This document shows, in pieces, positions 35,414 through 44,301 of a DNA stretch of 64,000 bases. Position numbers and translations under genes: made by a program. Position 1 is the stretch's first letter. The number at the start of each line of letters is the position of its first letter. A model generated the notes under the pieces. The model was not told the origin of the DNA, searched no databases, and saw nothing but the letters and a program-made list of their open reading frames with translations. The DNA lies in contig PKXJ01000033.1 of NCBI GenBank assembly GCA_003132305.1, positions 1-64,000 on the forward strand. Direction: 5' to 3'. Source of the stretch: Acidimicrobiaceae bacterium (GTDB taxonomy: Bacteria; Actinomycetota; Acidimicrobiia; Acidimicrobiales; RAAP-2).

Positions 35414-36129
35414 TGTGGATTACGTGGCGCCGCTACCGATTGCGCCTTATCTTGCTGGCGCTCTACGTTTTGGCGCTAATTGTCTGCATGCTCCTTACCG
35501 AACATGAAATTCCAAACTTGGTGACGAGTTGCGGCAGTGTCGTAACGCTGACTGCACATGGGCGTGCCTGCGTCGCGGCAGGCTCACGCGTCTTCAATCG
35601 TGACCGGGTCATCGTCCTGGGAATCGTCTTTGTGCCAGTTCTCATGGCGGTGTCCTTGGGTGCGCCGCTCATTGCGTCTGAGTTTGAAGCTAAGACCAAC
35701 CGTCTCGCGTGGGCCCAAGGAGTCACTCGAACAAGGTGGCTGCTAGTTGCGTGGTTAACGCTGACGATTCCGGCGGTGGTGATGATGTCACTGCTGGAAC
35801 TCACCACTGGTTGGTGGGCTGCCCACGTGTACGGAATCGCTTTCGCAGGTCAAATACAGGGTGCTCCGACCCGCCTAACTGGGGTGGCTCCAGTGGCGAT
35901 AGCTCTCTTTGGTTTGAGTTTCGGCGCATGTATTGGTGCATTCTTCCGGAGTAGTTCAATGTCAGCCGCTGCTACATTGATTGGACTAGTCGTCGTTTTG
36001 ACCTACATTTCGATCAAGGTGAACGGCCCGCAACCACTGCCTCAATGGGGTGTGGCCGGCATCTATGTGTTGCTAGCGGGAGCGTTTCTTGGACTGTCGG
36101 TGTGGGCGGTCAGAAGGCGGCGTGCCTAG
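35410..36129 (+). CDS. ABC transporter permease 2 of the YtrA-type cassette
   Basis: A 239-residue paralogue of permease 1, starting MMWITWRRYRLRLILLALY with LGAPLIASEFEAKTNRLAWAQGVTRTRWL. It has six helices but a much shorter fifth loop. The start is GTG at 35410 or ATG at 35413, overlapping the stop of the ATPase ghost. It probably forms a heterodimer with permease 1 on the single remaining ATPase. It ends VWAVRRRRA like its paralogue. Confidence 0.8.
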   Translation: MMWITWRRYRLRLILLALYVLALIVCMLLTEHEIPNLVTSCGSVVTLTAHGRACVAAGSRVFNRDRVIVLGIVFVPVLMAVSLGAPLIASEFEAKTNRLAWAQGVTRTRWLLVAWLTLTIPAVVMMSLLELTTGWWAAHVYGIAFAGQIQGAPTRLTGVAPVAIALFGLSFGACIGAFFRSSSMSAAATLIGLVVVLTYISIKVNGPQPLPQWGVAGIYVLLAGAFLGLSVWAVRRRRA

Positions 36130-36501
36130 CCACACTCAATCATCCTGAATCGCGCGGGGAAACGGGAGACCGCTTCATTTCCAATACGGTGTTGTCGCTC
36201 GTCACTCGGGAATTGAAGGGTTGTGAAAATGTGAGGCCTGAAATGAGGCTTGTTCGGACCTAGAGGTTCGCAATCTTCTCGGCAAGTCTCAAGATCGGAT
36301 TGTTTCGGTTGGCGTGCGGGTCCGGCCATCGGCCCCTCGACATTAAGTAATCGGGTCGTTAACAGAGTCACGTAGTTTGGGGATAGATTTCGTCGGGCAT
36401 CCATAAGTCCATGACTGCGTGGACGCGTCCTTGTCTTCTGTCGCAGCCGCCCTTCCGAACTCGCCCGTCCCGTTTGTTTTGCGCGAAGTCGACGTAGGCC
36501 G
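36130..36501. other. Intergenic region
   Basis: Between a plus-strand permease and a minus-strand propeller gene (convergent). No gene, strong hairpin or repeat was recognised. Confidence 0.4.
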
Positions 36502-38502
36502 TCATTTGATGAGGCGCACCAGGGAGCCGTCACCCGCGTTCAGTTCAGTGATTGACTCGAAGTTGAAATTGGTTACCCACAAGTGGGAGCCGCTCACCGA
36601 GATGGCCTGAGGTCCATGGAGACCGTCGGCCTTGGCGTTGATCACGCGCACCATGGCACCATTCGACGAATTGAGCTCGGTGACCGAGTTGACGTTCGCC
36701 ACCCATACGTGTGATCCGTTGGTGGCAATCGCGACGGGGGAGTTGAAGTTGAGCTTGTCGGCGCTGGCGCTGATGACACGCACGAACGAGCCATTCGAGT
36801 CTCTCAGCTCGGTGACCGAGTCCCGTTGAGTGGAGGGATTGACGTTCGCCACCCACACGTAGGCGTCGCTTGCGGCCATGCCGAGTGGCGCATTGAGTCC
36901 ATCGGACGCCGTATTGATTACCCGCACCAGCGAGCCGTTCGATGCGTTGAGCTCGGTGATCGAGTTGACGTTCGCCACCCATACGTGTGAGCCGATGGCG
37001 GCAATCGCGAAAGGTGAATCGAACCCATCAGCTCGGGCCTTGATCACGCGCACGAGCGAGCCGTCGGAGGAGTTCAGTTCAGTCACCGAGTCCTTGTTCG
37101 CCACCCACACGTGGGCACCGCGTACGGTGATTGCCTGCGCATGGTCCAGACCGTCGGCCTTGGCGTTGATCACGCGCACCAGGGCACCAGTTGACGAGTT
37201 GAGCTCGGTGACCGAATTGAGCTTGATGATCTGGTTAATCCCCTTCGAGCGTACGTATTGCACGTATTGACCGTTGTAATTGGTTATCCACACGTGGGGG
37301 CCGCTCACGGCCATGGCGGTCGTGTAGTTGAAATTGTCCGCTGAGTCGTTCACGACCCGGACCAAGGAACCGTTCGACGAGTTGAACTCCCGGACCGACT
37401 GGTTGTCGCCATTCATTATCCACACGTGGGGGCCGCTCACGCCAACGGCGGCGGGCGAAATGAAGTTGAACAGGTCGCCCGCGATGCCGCACACGCGCAG
37501 CACCTCGCCGTTCGAGGCGTTCAATTCAGTAATCATGCCGACCTGGTTGCTCGTCACCCAGACGTGGTTTCCACTAGTGGAAATGCCGTAAGGAAAGTTC
37601 AAGCCGTCGGCTCGGTTCTTTATCACGCGCATCACCGCACCGTCGGACGTGTCGAGTTCCGTAACTGACGTCACGCTCGCCACCCAAAGATCTTGTCCAT
37701 TGAAGGCGAAGCCGATGGGTCCAATGAGCCCGCCCTTGCTAGCCCTAATGACGCGCACCAACGAGCCGTCGGAGGCGTTGAGCTCAGTGACCGAGTTGTT
37801 GTGGTCGTTCGCCACCCACACGCGGGCGCCATTGGCGGCTATTGCGGAGGAGAAATTGAAGTCGTCGGCGGGTGCCTGGATGACGCGCACCAGCGAGCCG
37901 TCGGACGCGTTGAGCTCGGTGACTGAATCTGTGTTCGCCACCCACACGTGGGAACCGGCAACTGCGATCGCTAGGGGCGAGTTGAACTCGTCAGCAGGGG
38001 ACCTGATGATACGCACCAGGGAGCCGTCGGACGCGTTGAGCTCGGTGACCCAATTGTTGAAATTGTTCGTCACCCACACATGGGGGCCGCTCGCTGCGAT
38101 CGCCCAAGGCGAGTTGAGTCCATCGATCTTCGCGTTGATGACCCGAACCAACGAACCGTTCGAGGTGTTGAGCTCAGTGACCGAGGAGCCCGACTGGTTC
38201 GCCACCCATACGTGAGTGCCGCTGACGGCGATGTTAAACGGTCCGTTGAGGCTGTCGGCTAGCGCGCTGATGTCGCGCACGAGCGAACCGTCGGTCGCAT
38301 TCAGTTCTGCGACCGAGTTGTTCACACCGTCGGTCACCCAAACGTGTCCGTTCCCTGCGGCGATGGCGAGGGGTCCGCTGAGGTGCACCACGATTGGCGA
38401 TGGAGCCGCAGATGACGATGTGGCGAGAGATGACAACGTGGCGCCTATCAAGAGTGAACAAGGAAGGATCACGCCGCGAGGAAGGATTGTCAAACGGCCC
38501 AC
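36502..38502 (-). CDS. Secreted 14-repeat beta-propeller-like protein
   Basis: A 666-residue protein with a signal peptide (basic MGRLTILPRG, a hydrophobic stretch, then SSSAAPSP). The mature part is 14 repeats of about 45 residues with consensus SVTELNASDGSLVRVI, then ADGLNxPxAIA and SGxHVWVAN. The number equals two seven-bladed propellers. The pattern resembles NHL/virginiamycin-B-lyase-like propellers, but catalytic residues cannot be judged. It is probably exported and binds a ligand or other protein. The DNA repeats strongly (about 135 bases), so copy-number change by recombination is possible. Confidence 0.75.
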   Translation of the reverse strand: MGRLTILPRGVILPCSLLIGATLSSLATSSSAAPSPIVVHLSGPLAIAAGNGHVWVTDGVNNSVAELNATDGSLVRDISALADSLNGPFNIAVSGTHVWVANQSGSSVTELNTSNGSLVRVINAKIDGLNSPWAIAASGPHVWVTNNFNNWVTELNASDGSLVRIIRSPADEFNSPLAIAVAGSHVWVANTDSVTELNASDGSLVRVIQAPADDFNFSSAIAANGARVWVANDHNNSVTELNASDGSLVRVIRASKGGLIGPIGFAFNGQDLWVASVTSVTELDTSDGAVMRVIKNRADGLNFPYGISTSGNHVWVTSNQVGMITELNASNGEVLRVCGIAGDLFNFISPAAVGVSGPHVWIMNGDNQSVREFNSSNGSLVRVVNDSADNFNYTTAMAVSGPHVWITNYNGQYVQYVRSKGINQIIKLNSVTELNSSTGALVRVINAKADGLDHAQAITVRGAHVWVANKDSVTELNSSDGSLVRVIKARADGFDSPFAIAAIGSHVWVANVNSITELNASNGSLVRVINTASDGLNAPLGMAASDAYVWVANVNPSTQRDSVTELRDSNGSFVRVISASADKLNFNSPVAIATNGSHVWVANVNSVTELNSSNGAMVRVINAKADGLHGPQAISVSGSHLWVTNFNFESITELNAGDGSLVRLIK

Positions 38503-38632
38503 GTGACCACCTCCCTCGTGGATGGGTTCGCGACTGGTTTACCGATTTCTCGGAGCATACAGATTGCCGAAGAGACTCTTGGTCCGGAGTAGATACTTGA
38601 CATGAGTACCTTTGTGTGGCAAAGTAGTTTGC

Positions 38633-39418
38633 ATGACAGACACTAGTGAGCAAGTTATAGATGTCCTGGAGTACGCCAATCAGTTGCGCAGTCGAACCCG
38701 AACTGCACGCGACGGCAGCTGGTTCGCCCTCATCGTCTTTGGTCTCGTTGTCTTAGGGGCGACGATGTTTTACCATTCTCGCTACTTCCCGGTGAACACC
38801 TCTGGGTGTCGTTCAACCATCAATGGCTTAATCTGCCCGGGCCTCACGTCCTCGAAAGGACCGTTCGGAAGCGGACTTGGCTCTCCGGCCGGAACCATTC
38901 TCAACGTGAGCCCGTGGGCGACGACCTACTGGGTGATCAGCATCTTCGTTGGAATCTGCGCAGTTGTTGCCTTCTACTGGCTGCGTTCACGATCGTCGGG
39001 AGTCGCTGGGCGGATTTGGCCTTTTGCGACCGTTGGCGTTACGGTCCTGGCGCTCGCCGTAGTGAGTCGAGGATGGCAGACGCTCCACATCCCGGGGGAC
39101 TTTTGGATACGAGGAATGCAGGCGCTCTTGGTAATAGCTCTCGGACTGGTGGCGCTGGCGATCATTGAGCGAAGTTGGCCGTTCTTGCTCTTCGTCGCGG
39201 GTTTCTTTGGTCTTGCATTGCTGTCGTGTCTCTATAACGTGAGCAATCTGTTCATTCGGTTCGGTATTGGTGCGACGTGGAACGGGAATGATCAAGATTT
39301 GCCGAACCTGATCTTGCCGGGGGTATATCTACTCGTCGGTGGCGCGGCGTTCTACCTATTTCGGCGCACGGGAATCGTGTTCTACATTGCGCGTCGGAGG
39401 ATCAGCGATGGTAAGTGA
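38633..39418 (+). CDS. Multi-helix membrane protein, probable partner of a wHTH regulator
   Basis: A 261-residue protein starting at the ATG of MTDTSEQVIDVLEYANQLRSR. It has a cytoplasmic N-terminus and about six hydrophobic helices, with a Cys-containing extracytoplasmic loop (SGCRSTINGLICPG) after the first. No family is recognised. It overlaps the following regulator by 11 bases, an arrangement in which the regulator often controls the membrane protein gene or the membrane protein modulates the regulator. Confidence 0.6.
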   Translation: MTDTSEQVIDVLEYANQLRSRTRTARDGSWFALIVFGLVVLGATMFYHSRYFPVNTSGCRSTINGLICPGLTSSKGPFGSGLGSPAGTILNVSPWATTYWVISIFVGICAVVAFYWLRSRSSGVAGRIWPFATVGVTVLALAVVSRGWQTLHIPGDFWIRGMQALLVIALGLVALAIIERSWPFLLFVAGFFGLALLSCLYNVSNLFIRFGIGATWNGNDQDLPNLILPGVYLLVGGAAFYLFRRTGIVFYIARRRISDGK

Positions 39419-39746
39419 GCAAATTGACCCGGGAACTGAAGACACAAGCCCGACTGTTCGCCTAGACGAGACCGTGCATCAACGGGTTCGCCTCGGCGTA
39501 CTCACCATTGCCAACGAAGCACGCCGAGTTGAGTTTCGGTTTCTTCAAGAGACAATGGGGCTAACTGCGGGCAACCTTTCCCAGCACATCAGGGTTTTGG
39601 AAGAGGCTGGTTTCGTGAAGGTTGAGAAGGGATTGGAAGGCCGTCGCCCTCGAACATGGGTGGTAATTACACGAGATGGTAAGTCCGCACTGCGTCAGGA
39701 GATCGCCGCATTGAAGGTGTTGGTGGATCGCTTCGAGGGAACTTAG
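39408..39746 (+). CDS. Winged-helix transcriptional regulator (MarR/ArsR-like)
   Basis: A 112-residue protein beginning MVSEQIDPGTED, inside the end of the membrane protein gene. The wHTH core is RLGVLTIANEARRVEFRFL, MGLTAGNLSQHIRVLEEAGF then EGRRPRTWVVITRDGKSAL, the wing and final helix of the short winged-helix family that resembles MarR (HTH_27-like). It probably regulates its own operon. Confidence 0.85.
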   Translation: MVSEQIDPGTEDTSPTVRLDETVHQRVRLGVLTIANEARRVEFRFLQETMGLTAGNLSQHIRVLEEAGFVKVEKGLEGRRPRTWVVITRDGKSALRQEIAALKVLVDRFEGT

Positions 39747-39998
39747 AACTCACTCACTGAGCTTTCCCGTCGCATTTTCGAGACCGGATCGCTGCGGTTC
39801 GCGTGCTGGTTCGCGTCGGGCCGTTACACCACTGATCTGCTACCAACGCGCAACTCAAATGAGTCGAGTACCACGACTGTTTTCCGACTTACCGTATGCA
39901 AGGGTCCGACTTGTCGCCAAAATGTCGTTTGGCCAACGTCGATGTCGTAAAAGTCCGTTGCTCGAGGGTTTATATGGGTAGGGACAGTAAGGAGACCA

Positions 39999-40457
39999 GT
40001 GGAAGATGCCTTGCGCGCGGAGTTCGAGGCATTCGTCTACGACGTTGAGCCACCCCTGCGCCGCGCCCTTATTGCTGCCTATGGCTTCGAGCGTGGCCGT
40101 GATGCCACCGCTGAGGCGCTGGGTTGGGCGTGGGAGCATTGGGATCGAGCGAAGGGCCTCGACAACAAGGTCGCCTACCTCTTCCGCGTAGGTCAGAGCA
40201 AGAGCCGGGACCGCATGACGCCAGTCACCTTCGAGCGAGGTGATTCGTCCGAACCTTGGTTCGACCCCGGCTTGGCACCGGCGCTGGGCTCGTTGACGGA
40301 GCACCAGCGCGTCGCAGTTGTACTGGTCAACGGATTTGATTGGAAGCTCCGCGAGGTAGCGGAACTCTTGAACGTCGGTGTTTCGACGGTTCAGAGCCAC
40401 CTGGAGCGGGGGATGCGTTCCCTTCGAAACGCCTTGGAGGTGGTCGAGAATGACTGA
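39999..40457 (+). CDS. ECF-type RNA polymerase sigma factor
   Basis: A 152-residue small sigma factor from a GTG. Region 2 is short (YDVEPPLRRALIAAYGFERG, ATAEALGWAWEHWDR), and region 4 is clear (LTEHQRVAVVLVNGFDWKLREVAELLNVGVSTVQSHLERGMRSLR). It overlaps the following membrane-anchored protein by eight bases, the usual sigma/anti-sigma arrangement. The target promoters are unknown. Confidence 0.85.
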   Translation: MEDALRAEFEAFVYDVEPPLRRALIAAYGFERGRDATAEALGWAWEHWDRAKGLDNKVAYLFRVGQSKSRDRMTPVTFERGDSSEPWFDPGLAPALGSLTEHQRVAVVLVNGFDWKLREVAELLNVGVSTVQSHLERGMRSLRNALEVVEND

Positions 40458-41556
40458 ACTGAACGAAAGTATTCGCGATTTTATTGACACCGGCGCTACG
40501 CCGGTGTCCGCTGAGGAGATCTTCGCCACGGGTCTCTCGGTGCAGATGAGGATGGCTGCTGATCGATCCCGACCGCGCTTGCGGCGTCGTCGACTACTGG
40601 TGCTGAGCGGCGTGGCGGCCCTGGTAGTCGCGCTCGTGAGCGTGGGTCTGATCACGGTTCCAGGCACGAAGAACGTCAGTATCATCCCGGCCTCTGCCGC
40701 AACGTTCCTCGAGTCAGTCGCGGCCAAGGCAGCGAGTGAAAAGCCCATGGTGCCGGGGCCGGGCCAGTACCTCTACGTCGCGACGATCGCGTCGATGACC
40801 AACGGCGCTTCTCAGCACCCTTCGCCGAAGATGTTCTTCTACGCCGTAAACGAACTCCATCAGGTGTGGACTTCGCCACAAGCACCGGGCCATCAAACAT
40901 ATGAAATCGTCGGCAGACCAGAGTTTCTCTCGGCTGCCGATCGCGCGATCTGGGTGGTGGACGGATCCATGCCCCTCGGCAGTGGGAACGCTTCGTACGG
41001 ACCGCCCCTGTACTACAACGTCGCCGGGTTGCCCACCAAAGCGTCGCAGATGGTGGCCTACTTCAAGAGTCAGAACTACCTACCATCCGAATCTTCGTAT
41101 GGACCGCTGCCATCGTGGGAATTCAACATGGCATTGGGGTTCCTACAGAATGGGGCTTCGTCTGCTCAACGGGCGGCTCTCTTGAAGTTCGTGGCCACAA
41201 TTCCAGGTGTGCGGCTAATGGGCCATGCGACGTCGATAGTGACTCGTGAGAGGGGATCAGTGATTGCACTGCCCCTTGGGGAGTCTGGCATGACGGAAAA
41301 AGCTATATTCGACCCATCAACTTCGAAGCTGATTGAGATTCGTTACGTCTTCACTGCCTTGCCGTTGAAGGCATCGCCTATGCCTGGGCCCACTCCCACT
41401 CCATTCGTGGGCGAAATTCAGTCCTACTCCGACTTCGTTTTTGCGGGGATCACTCGTGTCAACTCGAGGTATTCGCTACCTGTTGGGACTCCGAAGTTCC
41501 CCCGAGTTTGGCCTTTTGGTTCAGTCAGAGAGCCACTTCCCGGGTGGCTGGGATAG
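40450..41556 (+). CDS. Membrane-anchored protein, probable sigma-factor partner (CU044_5270-like)
   Basis: A 368-residue protein. A cytoplasmic N-terminus of about 45 residues is followed by one transmembrane helix (LLVLSGVAALVVALVSVGLI), then a large external domain with GPGQYLYVATIASM and LPTKASQMVAYFKSQNYLP, close to the pattern seen in actinobacterial CU044_5270-type proteins encoded beside sigma factors. No zinc HxxxCxxC anti-sigma motif is present. It may modulate the sigma factor or be its output. Confidence 0.65.
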   Translation: MTELNESIRDFIDTGATPVSAEEIFATGLSVQMRMAADRSRPRLRRRRLLVLSGVAALVVALVSVGLITVPGTKNVSIIPASAATFLESVAAKAASEKPMVPGPGQYLYVATIASMTNGASQHPSPKMFFYAVNELHQVWTSPQAPGHQTYEIVGRPEFLSAADRAIWVVDGSMPLGSGNASYGPPLYYNVAGLPTKASQMVAYFKSQNYLPSESSYGPLPSWEFNMALGFLQNGASSAQRAALLKFVATIPGVRLMGHATSIVTRERGSVIALPLGESGMTEKAIFDPSTSKLIEIRYVFTALPLKASPMPGPTPTPFVGEIQSYSDFVFAGITRVNSRYSLPVGTPKFPRVWPFGSVREPLPGWLG

Positions 41557-41758
41557 GCGACACGGTGAGCTGCAACTGATTCGGTCAATCGTGCCGAGTT
41601 TCCTGGAGACTCTCCAACAATCCCTGCGTGATTCACCCCTTGAATTGCCGAACCCTCCTCCACAGGATTCAGAGTTCATCGACGACCGATCAGCGCGCTT
41701 GGCCGTAAAGCTGGTTATTGATCAGGGCCCTCCGCGAACAGCTGTTGATGGATTGTCT

Positions 41759-42865
41759 CTATGCTCGTCGTCGAATCAACGACGCTGTTCCCCAGGCCAA
41801 GACCAGAGCAAGTCCAACGAGAATGACTGCCTCAACGCTTTGAAACATCCAGAATCGATTGGCCGGCTGGTAACTCACCCAATAGGCATCGTGATGTTGA
41901 GCGAGCCAGACCGCCGGACTCTTCGAGAGGTTCGCCGAATACATCTTGTCCACGAGCTTGCGCACTTGAAGTGAATCAAGGACCTCTCCTTTCGCGCCGG
42001 TGTACCAACCGTTGACCACCCAACTGCCGACAGGCTCATGGAAAACCTTGGCGCCGTAGCGGCCGTTTCCGAAGGAACCGCTATCGGCGGCGGTGTTCAA
42101 GGCGCCGAAGCCACTTCCCGAAGGTGTGGTCTTCATTGCCTTGGTGCCGATGCCTAACAGAAAGTAATCAAGCTTCCAGAACGTGGCGATGAGCAAACCG
42201 CCAATGCTCGCGCCCGTGACTGCCATGGCGCTCACCGTGCGCTTGATAAGCGAACCAACAAAAGTGCCCAGCGCCAACCCAAAGAGCGTCCACGCGGAGA
42301 GCGTGAGTACCGTGACGTCGAACTCACCGGACTGCCAGCGACTGAGTAAACCTAGGGCGTTGAAGGGACCCGAGTAGGAGCTCGCGAGCAGGCCAAGAAC
42401 GCACGTCCCCGAAGTAATGACGACGGCGAGGAGGGTGAACTTCAACGCGAACCAAACCGTCCGGGGCATTCCCTGCGTCCAGGTGAATCGATACGTCCCT
42501 GACTCGAATTCACGAGCGATGAGTGGCGCTCCGACGAACATTCCGAGGACGACTGGCAGCACGTGCAAGGCAATGTCGATAAATGTCATCGTGACGGCTG
42601 AGTGCTGGATTTGGCTCTCAAGACCGACGCACGCGCCCACATTCGCGGAGTTAGGCGTCGGGCATCCTTGAGAGACGTACTGGCTGTAAAGGGCGTGCAG
42701 CGGCGGTCCGACGAACAGGATGTACGCCGCCAGGCAGCCAAAGAGTCCAAGCGCGCCGAGAACCATAAATCGATGCTGAAGCCACGTAACCCGTGTCATT
42801 GGCCTCCATGGCAACACACTTCGTTTCTTCATTGACGTAGGTTCCGCCAGAGCGACGGCATTCAT
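41759..42865 (-). CDS. ABC transporter permease, second YtrA-type cassette
   Basis: A 368-residue permease with six hydrophobic helices. The ATG at 42865 overlaps the ATPase stop (ATGA). The region MTRVTWLQHRFMVLGALGLF and FVGAPLIAREFESGTYRFTWTQGMPRTVW parallels the permeases at 34294 and 35410. The large fifth loop contains GFGALNTAADSGSFGN and a WYTGAKGEVLDSLQ stretch. It exports or extracts an unknown substrate with the ATPase below. Confidence 0.82.
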   Translation of the reverse strand: MNAVALAEPTSMKKRSVLPWRPMTRVTWLQHRFMVLGALGLFGCLAAYILFVGPPLHALYSQYVSQGCPTPNSANVGACVGLESQIQHSAVTMTFIDIALHVLPVVLGMFVGAPLIAREFESGTYRFTWTQGMPRTVWFALKFTLLAVVITSGTCVLGLLASSYSGPFNALGLLSRWQSGEFDVTVLTLSAWTLFGLALGTFVGSLIKRTVSAMAVTGASIGGLLIATFWKLDYFLLGIGTKAMKTTPSGSGFGALNTAADSGSFGNGRYGAKVFHEPVGSWVVNGWYTGAKGEVLDSLQVRKLVDKMYSANLSKSPAVWLAQHHDAYWVSYQPANRFWMFQSVEAVILVGLALVLAWGTASLIRRRA

Positions 42866-43776
42866 GCCGACACCCCACGAATACTGGGATGGCCGTCGCC
42901 CATCGCTTCCGAGATCGACGAGGATTCCGGATCTCGCAGGTAGGCGAGAATCAGCTCTTCTAGCGTTACGGCCGTTGCTTCCCAGTTCGGGCCGATGTTG
43001 CTCGTGTCAAAGGAGCGCACGAGCAGGCGCGCCTGACGATCTCCCCGGTAGGTCTCTACGACAGGAAAGACTCGACTCATTTCGTCGACTTCGTCGGCCG
43101 GACCGGTTAGCAACCAGTGGCTCTGCATGAGCTCGTCGATCTCACTGGCGATTTGAACACGACCCGAATTGAGCACTATCAAGTAGTTAGCGACACGCTC
43201 GAGTTCTGAAACAACGTGGGACGACAGAACGACCGAAAGACCTTCTTCGGCAACCGCGGTCATGACGACGCCCATGAACTCATAGCGCGCGAGCGGATCA
43301 AGACGGGCGAGCGGTTCGTCGAGTACCAATAGTTCCGGATGCCGGGCCAGGGCTAACGCCAGGGCGAGTTGGGCTTGCTGGCCTCCGGAGAGCTTGCCGA
43401 CCTTCTGATCGAGTCCGATTCCGAGTCCGTCCAGCCGTTGCCTAATCAGTTTGGTATCGAAGGAACGGTTGAGATTGCGAGTTAGCTCAATCATGTGCGT
43501 CACCGACAAGTACTTGTAGAGGGGAGCGTCCTGCGCTACAAAGGCAACACGGTCGAGCGCCTGCGGCGATCCTGCAACGAGACCATCGAGCACAGTGGCA
43601 TGCCCCGTGCTCGGTTCGACGAGGCCAATGGCGCAGTGCAGCAGCGTGGTCTTACCCGCACCGTTGGGCCCGACAAGCGCCACGACGTGGCCGGCCGGTA
43701 TCGAAAGAGAACAGTCCTGGAGTGCCCAACGTTTGCCGTAGCGCTTGCCCAAGCCCGCTACTTCGATGATGCTCAT
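42862..43776 (-). CDS. ABC transporter ATPase, second YtrA-type cassette
   Basis: A 304-residue ATPase with Walker A GPNGAGKTTLLHC, signature KLSGGQQAQLALALALA, Walker B LLVLDEPLARLDP and switch region LSSHVVSELERV. Unlike the first cassette, the signature is canonical. Its C-terminal extension (AVTLEELILAYLRDPE) aligns with the same segment of the first cassette ATPase, confirming relatedness. Overlaps by four bases link it to the regulator before and the permease after. Confidence 0.92.
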   Translation of the reverse strand: MSIIEVAGLGKRYGKRWALQDCSLSIPAGHVVALVGPNGAGKTTLLHCAIGLVEPSTGHATVLDGLVAGSPQALDRVAFVAQDAPLYKYLSVTHMIELTRNLNRSFDTKLIRQRLDGLGIGLDQKVGKLSGGQQAQLALALALARHPELLVLDEPLARLDPLARYEFMGVVMTAVAEEGLSVVLSSHVVSELERVANYLIVLNSGRVQIASEIDELMQSHWLLTGPADEVDEMSRVFPVVETYRGDRQARLLVRSFDTSNIGPNWEATAVTLEELILAYLRDPESSSISEAMGDGHPSIRGVSA

Positions 43777-44264
43777 GCCACCACCTCGCCTTGGTCAACA
43801 TCGGGGTCCGTCGAAGCCACTTGTTCGGCCATGAACTCTCCGAGCGTGCGCATGAAGAGCGCCACTATTGCGTTCTCATCGAGTCCCGCTTCCTTGGCCG
43901 CGCGCAACCAGCTTCGTTTCAGTGAACGGCGCAGCGTATTGAGTTGGGCCATGGCAATGGTCTCGGGAACAGAAATTATGAACGTTCCCTGTCCCGGTCG
44001 GCCCACGGCGATCCCCTTTCCTTCAAGGTCGGCGTACGCTTTAATCACCGTGTTTGGGTTGATGGAAAGTGAGCCCACCACGTCCTTCACCCGAGGCAAT
44101 TGATCGCCGAGCTGTAGGTAACCAAGTCGCAGCGCGTGCTCCACTTGATGGACGAGCTGTAGGTACGTGGGGACGCCAGATTTGCCATCGAGTCGGAATT
44201 CAATGGGAGACCTAGATCGTGAGTCGCTTCCAATTGTGGGGCTTTGTTGTTTATCTGTCTTCAT
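43773..44264 (-). CDS. GntR-family regulator (YtrA-like), second cassette
   Basis: A 163-residue regulator. The winged helix spans about residues 22-95 (SGVPTYLQLVHQVEHALRLG, QLPRVKDVVGSLSINPNTVIKAYADLE), and the C-terminal tail of about 60 residues is helical and acidic. It is longer than the YtrA homologue at 32988 but has the same operon position. A palindrome overlaps its start codon and its -10 region. Confidence 0.9.
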   Translation of the reverse strand: MKTDKQQSPTIGSDSRSRSPIEFRLDGKSGVPTYLQLVHQVEHALRLGYLQLGDQLPRVKDVVGSLSINPNTVIKAYADLEGKGIAVGRPGQGTFIISVPETIAMAQLNTLRRSLKRSWLRAAKEAGLDENAIVALFMRTLGEFMAEQVASTDPDVDQGEVVA

Positions 44265-44301
44265 AGATAAATAACATTAGTGCCCATTTCAAAAATGTCA
44301 A
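44246..44301 (-). promoter_or_regulatory. Promoter and operator of the second GntR-ABC cassette
   Basis: On the minus strand TTGACA (44301-44296) and TAATGT (44279-44274) are 16 bases apart, with the ATG only nine bases after the -10. An 11-base inverted repeat with one mismatch (GTTATTTATCT / AGATAAACAAC, 44246-44275, eight-base spacer) covers the start codon. This mirrors the arrangement at 32953. Confidence 0.6.

Noticed and set aside
36502-38502. Regular repeats at about 135 bp, considered as a CRISPR or satellite array
   Set aside because: They stay in one long open frame with conserved amino-acid pattern, so they are protein repeats.
39855-40748. Long minus-strand frame of 297 residues
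   Set aside because: Antisense shadow of the sigma factor and its partner, whose motifs and overlap are convincing.
41441-41974. Plus-strand 177-residue frame between the sigma-partner gene and the ABC permease
   Set aside because: It overlaps both real genes in another frame and lacks protein-like composition; the intervening 200 bp looks like a plain convergent gap.
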